Below are positions 25,045 through 33,121 of a stretch of DNA of 64,000 nt, piece after piece. Source of the stretch: UBA5972 sp964600965 (lineage in GTDB: Bacteria > Pseudomonadota > Alphaproteobacteria > Rhodobacterales > Rhodobacteraceae); assembly GCA_964600965.1 (NCBI GenBank), contig CAZRLO010000002.1, positions 1 through 64,000 on the forward strand, written 5' to 3'. Made by a program: the position numbers and the translations under genes. The notes below the pieces were generated by a model. That model was not told the origin of the DNA and did not search any database. It was given only the letters and a program-made list of their open reading frames with translations. Numbering within the stretch: the stretch's first letter is position 1; every line of letters begins with the position of its first letter.

Positions 25045-26741
25045 CGCCTGCCGAAGAACCCGGAACCGGAAAACGCGCGAAAGGCGCGTTGCGTCCGCCG
25101 GAAACCGTCATGCGACTTTCCCGCATGGGCGCGTCGTTCCCCACCCGGTTGAGCTTCATGCGCAGCCTGATCCGGCGGTTGAACCGGGAAAAGGCGCAGG
25201 TCAGACGCGCGGTCTGGGAAATGGACGAAAACGGCTATGGGCACGCCGTCTATTCGGTCGATCTGGGTGGCGATACCTATTCGCTGATTGCGTTTTCGCA
25301 GGCGCTTGCCGATGCCGACCGCAGCGACCGGGTGATTGCCGAGGCCTGGGATGCCGCCTTTGCGCTCTATGACGGGGTGCCCGACGCGGCGGAAATCGCG
25401 CGGATCGGGGCCAATGTCCCGAAACAGGAGGCAGGCCGCTACGAGGCCAGCGAATTGTCGATTTCGCGGGCCAACAAATCGGTCCGGTTTTTCGGGCACG
25501 TCGTCGACTGCCTGTCACACGGCCGCCAGCCGGACCCCGATCTGGTGGCCAGCGTCGGTTACCTGATGCGCACCACGGCCGTTTATGGCAACGGCAAGTT
25601 CGGCTTCGCCGACCGGGCGCGGATCGCACAGCGCCCGGCGATGCGTGGGTCGTTTCAGGTGGAATTGCTGAATGTTTGGCTGATCCGGGGCTTTACGCTT
25701 GATCTGGTCGAACACGTTGCGCGCGCGCGTGATCCGCGAAAATTCGTGCCGCTGAAACACGAAACCCGGCGGGCGCTGGGGATCGGCAATTCGACCGGTC
25801 TGGGCATGGCGCCGTTTCTGGTCAATCATCCGCTCTTGCTGAACAACTGGGCAGTGGTGCGCGAAACCGCGCTGGCGCGGGTCTGCGACGTGGCGCGCGT
25901 CGATCCGGCCATGATCGCGCGGATCACCGAATTGATGGCGCGGGTCGCCCGGCATCTGGAACAGTGGAATGTCGCGGATGCGCGCCAGATGACCCGGATC
26001 GAGGTGCTCAGACGCGAATGGCCCAAAGTGCAGGCCATGGCAACGCCGGAATGGTTGGGCGGCGACCGGCCCTGGGCGCGGCTGGTCGCGGCGGGCGCGC
26101 CTTTCAGCGAAGAGTGTCAGGAACTGATCGTCGCGCTGGTGCTGGAACCCCACGGCGATCTGATCGACGATCTGGCGGCCGGGCAGGCCAGCGAGCCGGG
26201 ACCGGTGCTTGACCCGGCGATGACATTGGGATTTCTGGCGGCGATCATCGCGCAGAATTTCGACTGGGCAATCGCGGTCGATTTTACCGAACCCGCCGCG
26301 ACCGCGCGTTTCTGGTACGTGTCGGAGACCAAGCTGGAACCCCGGTTCGGCAACCGGTTCGACGAAGACGGTGCCGACCGGGAATCGCCTCTTGATATCG
26401 CGCGACAGGTTCGCGCGCTTGCCAGTGACCTTGAATCCTGCAACGGCGGTCAATCGGTGGCGGAATTCCTGCTGGGCCATCCTGAACACCGCCACGCCGC
26501 GCGGCGCATTCAGGCATCGGTCGCGCATCCCTACAGCGAAATCCGCGACAACCTGATCGCTGCTGACTGCCTGCCGATCGACATGCTGAGGTTCAAGCTG
26601 GCGCAGTTCGGGGCGTCGAAATTCGACCCGAAATCCGAACTCTGGACCCGGATCAACATGTATCAGGGCGCCCCGGTGTTCGATGATATCGACGCGGAAG
26701 ATGCCGACGACTGGTGGCTGCCCGTGCTGGAGGTGAACTGA
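25041..26741 (+). CDS. Uncharacterised 566-residue protein in a catabolic operon
   Basis: Not recognised as any named family. It has no signal peptide, membrane segment or familiar catalytic motif. It begins with a polar Arg/Pro-rich stretch, then a mixed alpha/beta-looking body with a distinctive central motif (KHETRRALGIGNSTGLGMAP, then FLVNHPLLLNNW) around residues 240-275. It has Trp-rich C-terminal sequence (DADDWWLPVLEVN) and few cysteines. The start overlaps the dipeptidase stop (ATGA) and its stop overlaps the next start (TGATG), so it is made in step with enzymes of the pathway and is probably an enzyme or a subunit partner of the DUF3726-like protein. Codon use matches neighbouring genes. 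Confidence 0.85.
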   Translation: MTPAEEPGTGKRAKGALRPPETVMRLSRMGASFPTRLSFMRSLIRRLNREKAQVRRAVWEMDENGYGHAVYSVDLGGDTYSLIAFSQALADADRSDRVIAEAWDAAFALYDGVPDAAEIARIGANVPKQEAGRYEASELSISRANKSVRFFGHVVDCLSHGRQPDPDLVASVGYLMRTTAVYGNGKFGFADRARIAQRPAMRGSFQVELLNVWLIRGFTLDLVEHVARARDPRKFVPLKHETRRALGIGNSTGLGMAPFLVNHPLLLNNWAVVRETALARVCDVARVDPAMIARITELMARVARHLEQWNVADARQMTRIEVLRREWPKVQAMATPEWLGGDRPWARLVAAGAPFSEECQELIVALVLEPHGDLIDDLAAGQASEPGPVLDPAMTLGFLAAIIAQNFDWAIAVDFTEPAATARFWYVSETKLEPRFGNRFDEDGADRESPLDIARQVRALASDLESCNGGQSVAEFLLGHPEHRHAARRIQASVAHPYSEIRDNLIAADCLPIDMLRFKLAQFGASKFDPKSELWTRINMYQGAPVFDDIDAEDADDWWLPVLEVN

Positions 26742-27367
26742 TGCGCTGTTCGCTGAACGAGATCGAAATGACCCTGCGCAAGGCCGGGCGGGGCGCTGGA
26801 TTTCCGTTCGGGTTGGCCGAGGATGTCGCCGCCGCCGCCGCGTGGCTGTGTGCGAACGACCGGGACGGCACCGGCGCCGCCCTGGCAGCGCTGGCTGCAG
26901 GCTACAGGCCGCGCCCGGAATGCACCTTTGCCCGAAATGCGATCACGTTTGCGGCGACGCCGGTTGCCAGCGTGGGGCCTTCGGTCGTCGACCTGCTGAT
27001 TGCCGGGGGTGGGCGCACGAAGGTTCGGGTGTCTGACATCGACGCGCCCTTGCTGCTGGTCGGGCTGGCGGGCAGTACTGCGGTTGCGTCTCTGGCCGAT
27101 ATGCGACTGGAATTCGACGGTGGGCAGGCGGTTGAAATCAGCGCGGCGGGCGGAATAAAGGGGTCGACCGACGACCTTTCGGCGGCGGCAACCCTGGGCT
27201 GCAACATGCGCGAAGGGGTGCGCGACCGTCCGGTGGTGCCCATCGGCGGAGTCGAAGTGAACAAAGCAATCTGGGCGGAAATCACGGCGCTGGCGCGGAA
27301 AACCTATGTGCCGGAAAGCGCGACCTCGCTGCAGGGCGCGGGCGCGGGCCTGACCGACAACGACTGA
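26741..27367 (+). CDS. DUF3726-like protein
   Basis: A 208-residue protein that I place in DUF3726 from memory of its N-terminus (LNEIEMTLRKAGRGAGFPFGLAEDVA), a family of unknown function. It is Gly/Ala-rich, contains FGLAEDVAAAAAWL and a late GCNMREGVRDRPVVP segment, and has no transmembrane or signal sequence. Its ATG overlaps the stop of the 566-residue protein gene (TGATG), and the Ldh-type gene follows after 19 bp. A role together with the preceding unknown protein is likely but unproven. Confidence 0.78.
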   Translation: MRCSLNEIEMTLRKAGRGAGFPFGLAEDVAAAAAWLCANDRDGTGAALAALAAGYRPRPECTFARNAITFAATPVASVGPSVVDLLIAGGGRTKVRVSDIDAPLLLVGLAGSTAVASLADMRLEFDGGQAVEISAAGGIKGSTDDLSAAATLGCNMREGVRDRPVVPIGGVEVNKAIWAEITALARKTYVPESATSLQGAGAGLTDND

Positions 27368-27386
27368 ACAAACGGGGCGGACGGAC

Positions 27387-28391
27387 ATGACGGAAAATCT
27401 GACACTGAACGAAGTCGGCGCTCTGGCGCAGGCAGCGCTGGCGGGTGCGGGCGCAAATGCAACGAACGCGGCCTCCGTGGCCCGTTCCACCGTCCGGGCC
27501 GAGCGCGACGGTATCCGCAGCCATGGCCTGATGTACGTGCCGATCTATGCCGGGCACGTCGCCTGCGGCAAAGTGGACGGCAACGCGGTGCCAAAGATTT
27601 CCAGACCCGCCGCCGGTTCGGTCCACGTCGATGCCGGATGCGGGTTTGCCCATCCGGCGATCGACGCGGGTTGGGATGCCTTTACCGATGCGGCCCGCAC
27701 CAACGGGGTCGCGGCACTGAGCCTGCACAATTCCTATAATTGCGGGGTGCTGGGCCATCATGCCGAGCGGTTGGCCGAGGATGGCCTGCTGGGGCTGTGT
27801 TTCACGCACGCACCGGCGTCTATCGCACCGACGGGCGGACGGCAGCCGGTGATCGGCACCAACCCCTTTTCGCTGGCGGTGCCCGATGGCGAAGGCGGCG
27901 CGTTGCTGGTGATCGACCAATCCGCCAGCGCGATCGCAAAATCCGAGATCATGTTGCGCGCGCGGGAAGGCGAACCGATCGAGGCAGGCTGGGCCTTTGA
28001 CAGCGAGGGCAATGTCACCACCGATGCAGCAGCCGCGCTGAAGGGATCGATGGCCCCGGCGGGTGGGCAAAAGGGATTTGGTGTCGGCTTGACGGTCGAG
28101 GTGCTGGCATCGTGTCTGGCCGGCGCGGTCCTCAGCCGCGATGCCAGCCCGTTTTCCGGCGACAAGGGCGGGCCGCCAAAAACCGGCCAGTGTTTCGTGG
28201 CCTTTGATCCGGCCGCCTTTGCCGGGGCGGCGTTTCTTGCACAGACACGGGCGTTGGCCGACGCCATCACATCGCAGGAAGGGGCGCGTCTGCCGGGTGC
28301 CCGCCGCACGGGCAACCGCGCACGGATCGACCGCGACGGGGTTGTCGTGGATGCCTCCCTGCTGGCGCGTATCCGCGCGTTTTCCCGGTAG
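27387..28391 (+). CDS. Ldh-family NAD(P)H-dependent oxidoreductase
   Basis: A 334-residue enzyme of the malate/L-lactate dehydrogenase-like (Ldh/YlbC) family, which includes ureidoglycolate dehydrogenase and delta1-pyrroline/piperideine-2-carboxylate reductase. Family features are SVARSTVRAERDGIRSHGL, LHNSYNCGVLGHHAERLAED, GTNPFSLAVP and the GxQKGFGVGL segment. With a ketoglutarate-semialdehyde-type dehydrogenase in the same operon, an imino-acid reductase of proline or hydroxyproline metabolism is the best guess. Last gene of the operon; a repeat-containing convergent intergenic region follows. Confidence 0.85.
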   Translation: MTENLTLNEVGALAQAALAGAGANATNAASVARSTVRAERDGIRSHGLMYVPIYAGHVACGKVDGNAVPKISRPAAGSVHVDAGCGFAHPAIDAGWDAFTDAARTNGVAALSLHNSYNCGVLGHHAERLAEDGLLGLCFTHAPASIAPTGGRQPVIGTNPFSLAVPDGEGGALLVIDQSASAIAKSEIMLRAREGEPIEAGWAFDSEGNVTTDAAAALKGSMAPAGGQKGFGVGLTVEVLASCLAGAVLSRDASPFSGDKGGPPKTGQCFVAFDPAAFAGAAFLAQTRALADAITSQEGARLPGARRTGNRARIDRDGVVVDASLLARIRAFSR

Positions 28392-28583
28392 CCAGATCGC
28401 AGAGAGATCGTCCGCTGCCGAGGGTCCCGCCGCCGGGAACCGCATGCCGCCGGGACTTGAAAATCCACGCGGACGCGATGGGACGGATTTGGGTTTGAGA
28501 ACCCGGTCTGCGGAATGCTTTTCCGCATCCCTGTCGCCAAATTTGCCGGAATTTTGGAATGAGGCCAGTGCCATAATGCCGAC

Positions 28584-28844
28584 GGCCCGAATAACCGAAC
28601 CCGATCGCGTGGCGGGTATCGGCCTTGTGTCCGGCACGCAAGACCAGCCGATTGCGCGGGATCAAGGGCGCAAGCCCGCCGCGCATCGCCGGGCCGCCCC
28701 CCGGCACGGCGATTTGCTGAGGAAGGCACTACCTATTTGGGCCGCGCAGGTTTTGCCGGAATAAAGTGGCCGTCACGGGCTACAGTTCACCGCACCACGG
28801 CCCGTCGATGCGTGGCTCTGTGTTTATCGGGGACAAGGCCCGCC
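28584..28844 (-). repeat. dispersed two-module intergenic repeat, copy at 28.6 kb
   Basis: Module A (28791-28844) and module B (28584-28691), read on the minus strand, match 32842-32895 and 32899-33006. Module B aligns over 108 bp without gaps with 18 mismatches by hand count (about 83% identity). The inner 42 bp of module A has 6 mismatches. Here the modules are 99 bp apart. The rest of the 507-bp gap between ldh and mrp (28392-28583) holds small dyads such as tgcggaa/ttccgca and no gene. Confidence 0.85.
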
Positions 28845-28898
28845 TGCGCAGTCTTGTCAGGGCCGCTTGCCGACCGGAACCGATGTGGCGGTCCGCCC

Positions 28899-29969
28899 TC
28901 AGGCGTTCCCGGCGGCAATCATGTCGGACGCCATCGTGGCATAACACCCGGCCAGGTCGCTGTCGCGCAATGCGACCGGCGCACCATCGTCCGCGGCGCG
29001 CCGTATCTCGATGTCCAGGGGAATTTCGCCAAGAAACGGAATTCCCAGCCGCTCGGCCTCGGCCCGTGCGCCTCCGTGACCGAACAAGTGGTCCGCGTGC
29101 CCGCAATTCGGGCAGATATAGGCCGACATGTTCTCGATCATACCCAGCACCGGGGTGTTGGTCTTGGCGAACATGTTCAGCGCTTTGCGGGCATCCAACA
29201 GCGCGATGTCCTGGGGCGTCGATACGACGATGGCACCGGTGACCTTGGCCTTTTGCGCCAGCGTCAACTGCACATCGCCCGTGCCCGGTGGCAGATCGAT
29301 CAACAGGATATCCAGATCACCCCACCGCACCTGACCCAGCAATTGCTGCAACGCCCCCATCAGCATCGGCCCGCGCCAGATCACGGCCTCGTCCTCTTTC
29401 AGCATCAGCCCCATCGACATGAAGGTTACCCCGTGGGAAACCAGCGGCAGGATTTCCTTGCCGTCGGGTGACGCGGGGCGGTCCGCCAACCCCATCATCC
29501 GGTGCTGCGAGGGGCCATAGATGTCCGCGTCCAGCAATCCGACCCGCCGACCCTGCCGCGCCAATGCGACTGCAAGATTGCTGGTGACCGTCGATTTCCC
29601 GACGCCACCCTTTCCCGAGGCAATGGCGACGATCCGCTCGACGCCCGGAATGGCCATGGGTGCGGCCTGCGGTGTGGCGTGACGTCCGATCTTGAGGTCG
29701 GGGGGAGCCGGTTTCTTTTCGGGGGCAGAATGCGCGGTCAACACCACCGAGACATTCCTGACCCCTTCAAGACCGGCAACCGCCGCCTCGGCGGCATCGC
29801 GCACCGGCGCCATCGCCGCGCCCTGGTCAGGGGCGATTTCCAGCACGAACCGCACGTTCGCGTCGTTGATTTCAAGCGCCCGGACCAGATCGGCCGAGAC
29901 GACATCGCCACCGCCGGGCAAGAGCACCTGCCCGAGTGCGGCCAGAATTTCCGCGTTTGTCACAGTCAT
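28899..29969 (-). CDS. mrp: Mrp/ApbC iron-sulfur cluster carrier ATPase
   Basis: A 356-residue P-loop ATPase that carries Fe-S clusters to apoproteins. An N-terminal MIP18/DUF59-like domain (residues 1-80) is joined by a Pro/Lys linker to a MinD-like ATPase with the deviant Walker A GKGGVGKS at 119-126 and the cluster-binding CPNC at 286-289. It is cytoplasmic. It is divergent from tupB with 106 bp between them; no link to tungstate transport is implied by sequence. Confidence 0.93.
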   Translation of the reverse strand: MTVTNAEILAALGQVLLPGGGDVVSADLVRALEINDANVRFVLEIAPDQGAAMAPVRDAAEAAVAGLEGVRNVSVVLTAHSAPEKKPAPPDLKIGRHATPQAAPMAIPGVERIVAIASGKGGVGKSTVTSNLAVALARQGRRVGLLDADIYGPSQHRMMGLADRPASPDGKEILPLVSHGVTFMSMGLMLKEDEAVIWRGPMLMGALQQLLGQVRWGDLDILLIDLPPGTGDVQLTLAQKAKVTGAIVVSTPQDIALLDARKALNMFAKTNTPVLGMIENMSAYICPNCGHADHLFGHGGARAEAERLGIPFLGEIPLDIEIRRAADDGAPVALRDSDLAGCYATMASDMIAAGNA

Positions 29970-30075
29970 GTCACCGCACCCCTTACTTGCGCAATTGCCC
30001 TTGACAGGGCTGCGTCTTTACATTGTGTAAATCGCGACCAAGAACAAGGGCAAGCCGTCCTGATACGGGGATTTC

Positions 30076-30774
30076 ATGGAAACGCTGACCGAGGCCTGGC
30101 TGTTGATGGCAGGGCGTGACCCGGCGCTGTTGCAAATCGTGGGTCTTTCGCTTTTCGTAAGCCTGACCGCCAGCGTTCTGGCGGCGTTGATTGCGATTCC
30201 GGCCGGTGCGGCGCTGGCGATCTGGTCGTTTCCTTTCCGGGGGCTGGTGGTGGTGGTGTCGACCTCGCTGCTGGCGTTGCCGCCGGTGGTGGTGGGCCTG
30301 TTGGTCTATCTGATGCTCAGCCGCGCGGGCCCGCTGGGGCAATTCGGCATCCTGTTCACCCCTGCGGCCATGGTCGTTGCGCAGACCATCCTGATCACGC
30401 CGATCATTCTGGCGTTGACGCGCGAGGCGGTGCTGCCGCTCAGGCGAGATTACGATGCGCTGCTGCTGTCGGTCGATGCCGGGCCGTGGCTGAAGCTGAC
30501 GACGCTGATCTGGGACGCGCGTTTCGGAGTCGTGACGGCGCTGCTTGCGGGAATCGGGCGGGCGCTGGCCGAGGTGGGGGCAGTGCTGATCGTGGGCGGC
30601 AACATCAACGGGGTCACCCGCGTGATGACCACCACGATTGCGCTGGAAACCTCCAAGGGCAATCTGGAACTGGCGCTGGCGCTGGGGGTAATTCTGCTGC
30701 TGATCGCGCTTGCGATCAACAGCGCCATTCACTTCATCGCCCGCTTTGGCCGCCGCTACGAGTTGACGCGATGA
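30076..30774 (+). CDS. tupB: Tungstate ABC transporter permease TupB
   Basis: A 232-residue inner-membrane permease with about five to six helices and the cytoplasmic EAA loop (GIGRALAEVGAVLIVGGNI). Similarity in style to TupB/ModB, together with the following ATPase and the TTSTQ-type binding protein, supports tungstate (or molybdate) import for molybdo/tungsto-pterin enzymes. Start ATG 30076 follows GGGGA. Its stop overlaps tupC (ATGA). Confidence 0.88.
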   Translation: METLTEAWLLMAGRDPALLQIVGLSLFVSLTASVLAALIAIPAGAALAIWSFPFRGLVVVVSTSLLALPPVVVGLLVYLMLSRAGPLGQFGILFTPAAMVVAQTILITPIILALTREAVLPLRRDYDALLLSVDAGPWLKLTTLIWDARFGVVTALLAGIGRALAEVGAVLIVGGNINGVTRVMTTTIALETSKGNLELALALGVILLLIALAINSAIHFIARFGRRYELTR

Positions 30775-31478
30775 GCGCGCCGGTCATCGCGTTTGAAAAT
30801 GTGATGCTGGCGGTTGGCGGGCAGACGCTGTTCGGCCCGGTCAGCGCGGTTGTGCAGAGCCCCGGCATTACCGTGATCATGGGGCCGAACGGGGCCGGGA
30901 AAAGCCTGTTTCTTGGCGCGGCGCACGGATTGCTGCCCCAAATGCGCGGGGGCGTTCACTGGGACGGGGTCGCGGCGTCGCAATCGCGGGCGAAACGTGG
31001 TTTCGTATTCCAGACGACGCCGGTCATGCGTCGCTCGGTTGCGGGAAACATTGCCTTTCCGCTGTTCGCGCAGAACCTGCCGCGTGCCGAGCGCGCGCGT
31101 TTGCTGGACCGGGCCCTGCGGGCCGCGCGCCTGCATGGGGACGCGGGCAAACCGGCGGCGGCCCTGTCGGGCGGCGAACGCAAACGTCTGGCGCTGGCGC
31201 GTGCGACCGTTACAGAGCCGCGCGCGGTGTTGCTGGACGAACCCGCCGCCAATCTGGACCCGGCTTCGACGCTGGAACTGGAACAGAGCCTGCGCCGGAT
31301 CTCAGACGAAGGCACCAAGGTTCTTTTGTCCACGCATGATGTGGCCCAGGCCCGGCGGCTGGCGGATGATGTTCTGTTTTTCGACCACGGGCAACTGGTC
31401 GAACAGGCCGATGCCGATACTTTTTTTGAACACCCCGCCACCCCGGCCGCCGAACGCTATCTGAGGGGTGAACTGTGA
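30771..31478 (+). CDS. tupC: Tungstate ABC transporter ATPase TupC
   Basis: A 235-residue ABC ATPase: Walker A GPNGAGKS (about residue 37), signature LSGGERKRLALARA (about 124), Walker B AVLLDEPAANLDP and switch His in STHDVAQ. Overlaps with tupB (ATGA) and tupA (GTGA) show that the three genes form one translationally coupled transporter operon in the order permease, ATPase, binding protein. Confidence 0.9.
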   Translation: MSAPVIAFENVMLAVGGQTLFGPVSAVVQSPGITVIMGPNGAGKSLFLGAAHGLLPQMRGGVHWDGVAASQSRAKRGFVFQTTPVMRRSVAGNIAFPLFAQNLPRAERARLLDRALRAARLHGDAGKPAAALSGGERKRLALARATVTEPRAVLLDEPAANLDPASTLELEQSLRRISDEGTKVLLSTHDVAQARRLADDVLFFDHGQLVEQADADTFFEHPATPAAERYLRGEL

Positions 31479-32320
31479 AACACCTGTTGCTGCTGGCGAT
31501 ACTACTGTTCCCGGGCGGCGGCGAAGCGGCGGACCGATACATCATTCTGGCCTCGACCACGTCAACGCAGAATTCCGGCCTGCTGGACGCGATATTGCCC
31601 GTTTTCACCCGGCGTTCCGGCATTGGGGTCCGGGTCGTCGCGGTCGGTACCGGTCAGGCCTTGCGCATCGCCCGAAATGGCGATGCCGACGCCCTGCTGG
31701 TGCATCACCGCCCCAGCGAGGACGCGTTTGTCGCCGAAGGTCACGGGATCGAGCGCCGCGATGTCATGTATAACGATTTCATTCTGATCGGGCCCGCCGA
31801 TGATCCGGCGGGACTGGCGCAGACAGCGACCGCAACACAGGCAATGGCGGCGATTGCGGCGTCGGGCCAGCTTTTTGCCTCGCGCGGCGACGACAGCGGC
31901 ACCCACAAGAAGGAACGCGAATTGTGGGCGGCGGCGGGCATAGATCCGGCTGGCGACTGGTATCTGGAAACCGGTTCCGGCATGGGCGCGACGCTCAATC
32001 TGGCGCGCGACAAGGATGCCTATGTTCTGACGGACCGGGGTACCTGGATCACGTTCGGCAACAAGGGCGGGCTCAGGCGGCTATTTTCGGGCGATCCGGA
32101 GTTGTTCAACCCCTACGGTATCATTCTGGTGAATCCCGCGCGGCATCCGCATGCCAAAGTGGCGCTTGCACGGGAGTTCTCCGACTGGCTGGTGTCCGCG
32201 GCCGGGCAGCAGGCAATTTCCGACTTTCGCACCGGCGGATTTCAGGCGTTTTGCCCCAATGCAGCCGATATCGCACCCGAAATTCAGAATCGCGCCGCCT
32301 GCCCGGTCGAGACCGACTGA
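31475..32320 (+). CDS. tupA: Tungstate-binding periplasmic protein TupA
   Basis: A 281-residue solute-binding protein with a short signal peptide (residues 1-19, MKHLLLLAILLFPGGGEA). The oxyanion-binding motif STTSTQ at 27-32 is characteristic of TupA and distinguishes it from ModA. The start is GTG 31475, overlapping the tupC stop. A small dyad (gccatgcg 32331-32338 / cgcatggc 32344-32351) without a T run follows the stop. Confidence 0.9.
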   Translation: MKHLLLLAILLFPGGGEAADRYIILASTTSTQNSGLLDAILPVFTRRSGIGVRVVAVGTGQALRIARNGDADALLVHHRPSEDAFVAEGHGIERRDVMYNDFILIGPADDPAGLAQTATATQAMAAIAASGQLFASRGDDSGTHKKERELWAAAGIDPAGDWYLETGSGMGATLNLARDKDAYVLTDRGTWITFGNKGGLRRLFSGDPELFNPYGIILVNPARHPHAKVALAREFSDWLVSAAGQQAISDFRTGGFQAFCPNAADIAPEIQNRAACPVETD

Positions 32321-32438
32321 CCACCACCATGCCATGCGCTGAACGCATGGCGGCAATACCCAAATCCCGGATTGTCGCGGGCGGCAATCGGTATAGCTAT
32401 GCGCCAACAGCAAAACACGAAGTCAAGGATGCCCGACG

Positions 32439-32660
32439 ATGGCCTATATCGCGATCAGACCCACCCCATTTCCCAACCTGACCGGTGGGTTCCGCCACAC
32501 GGTCGCATCGCTTTGGCTGGCCCGGAAACGCCGGTCCATCTTCCTGCACACCCGCAACGAGCTTAGGGCCCAGTCGAACCGCTGTCTTGCGGATCTGGGG
32601 ATCTCGCGCTCGGAAATCGACCGGGTCGCGCGCGAATCTGCAAGGCAAGCGACGCGCTGA
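32439..32660 (+). CDS. DUF1127 (YjiS-like) small protein
   Basis: A 73-residue basic protein with the DUF1127 motif at the C-terminus (RNELRAQSNRCLADLGISRS). AAGGAT precedes the ATG. It is a free-standing gene between tupA and a strong terminator. Function unknown; relatives elsewhere bind RNA or affect phosphate, carbon or motility regulation. Differs from the copy at 2417-2632 in its N-terminal half. Confidence 0.8.
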   Translation: MAYIAIRPTPFPNLTGGFRHTVASLWLARKRRSIFLHTRNELRAQSNRCLADLGISRSEIDRVARESARQATR

Positions 32661-32709
32661 CCGACTCCTTATCGCCGGAAACCTACCCAATTTGCGGTTT
32701 TCGCGAACT

Positions 32710-32748
32710 AAAACGGCGATGCGAACCTCCCCGCACCGCCGTTTTTTT
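32710..32748 (+). terminator. rho-independent terminator of the DUF1127 gene
   Basis: Arms aaaacggcg (32710-32718) and cgccgtttt (32737-32745) with a run of seven T (32742-32748). Placed 50 bp after the small gene. Confidence 0.9.
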
Positions 32749-32841
32749 GAGGGTCGCGGCGGCGCTGGCGGATCGAACGCGACATTCGATATCAACCGAC
32801 CCAAAGACCGACCTTTCCCGACCGAACAGGTCGGGCTTCCC

Positions 32842-33006
32842 GGCGGACCTCATCCCGGACAGCCACAGAGCCGCGCATCGACGGGCCGCGGTGCGAACCG
32901 GTGATGCGTGGCGGGCTGGCACCCTTGATCCCGCGCAATCGGATGGTCTTGAACGCCGGATTCAAGGCCGAAACAAGCCACGTGACGTGGTTCGGGTATT
33001 CGGGCC
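32842..33006 (+). repeat. dispersed two-module intergenic repeat, copy at 32.9 kb
   Basis: Module A (32842-32895) and module B (32899-33006) lie 3 bp apart in plus orientation, inverted relative to the copy at 28584-28844. The surrounding 461-bp convergent gap (32661-33121) also holds the terminator above and a small hairpin cccgacc/ggtcggg (32811-32829 region). No coding feature is supported. Confidence 0.85.
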
Positions 33007-33121
33007 TGTGATATGATTGCCCCCGGCAAACGCCACAGATTTCACCCAAACAACTGGAATATCGTGATCATTTGATCCATGAGGTAAAATTCCGGTCGAT
33101 CGAACCACGGGAATCGAACCC

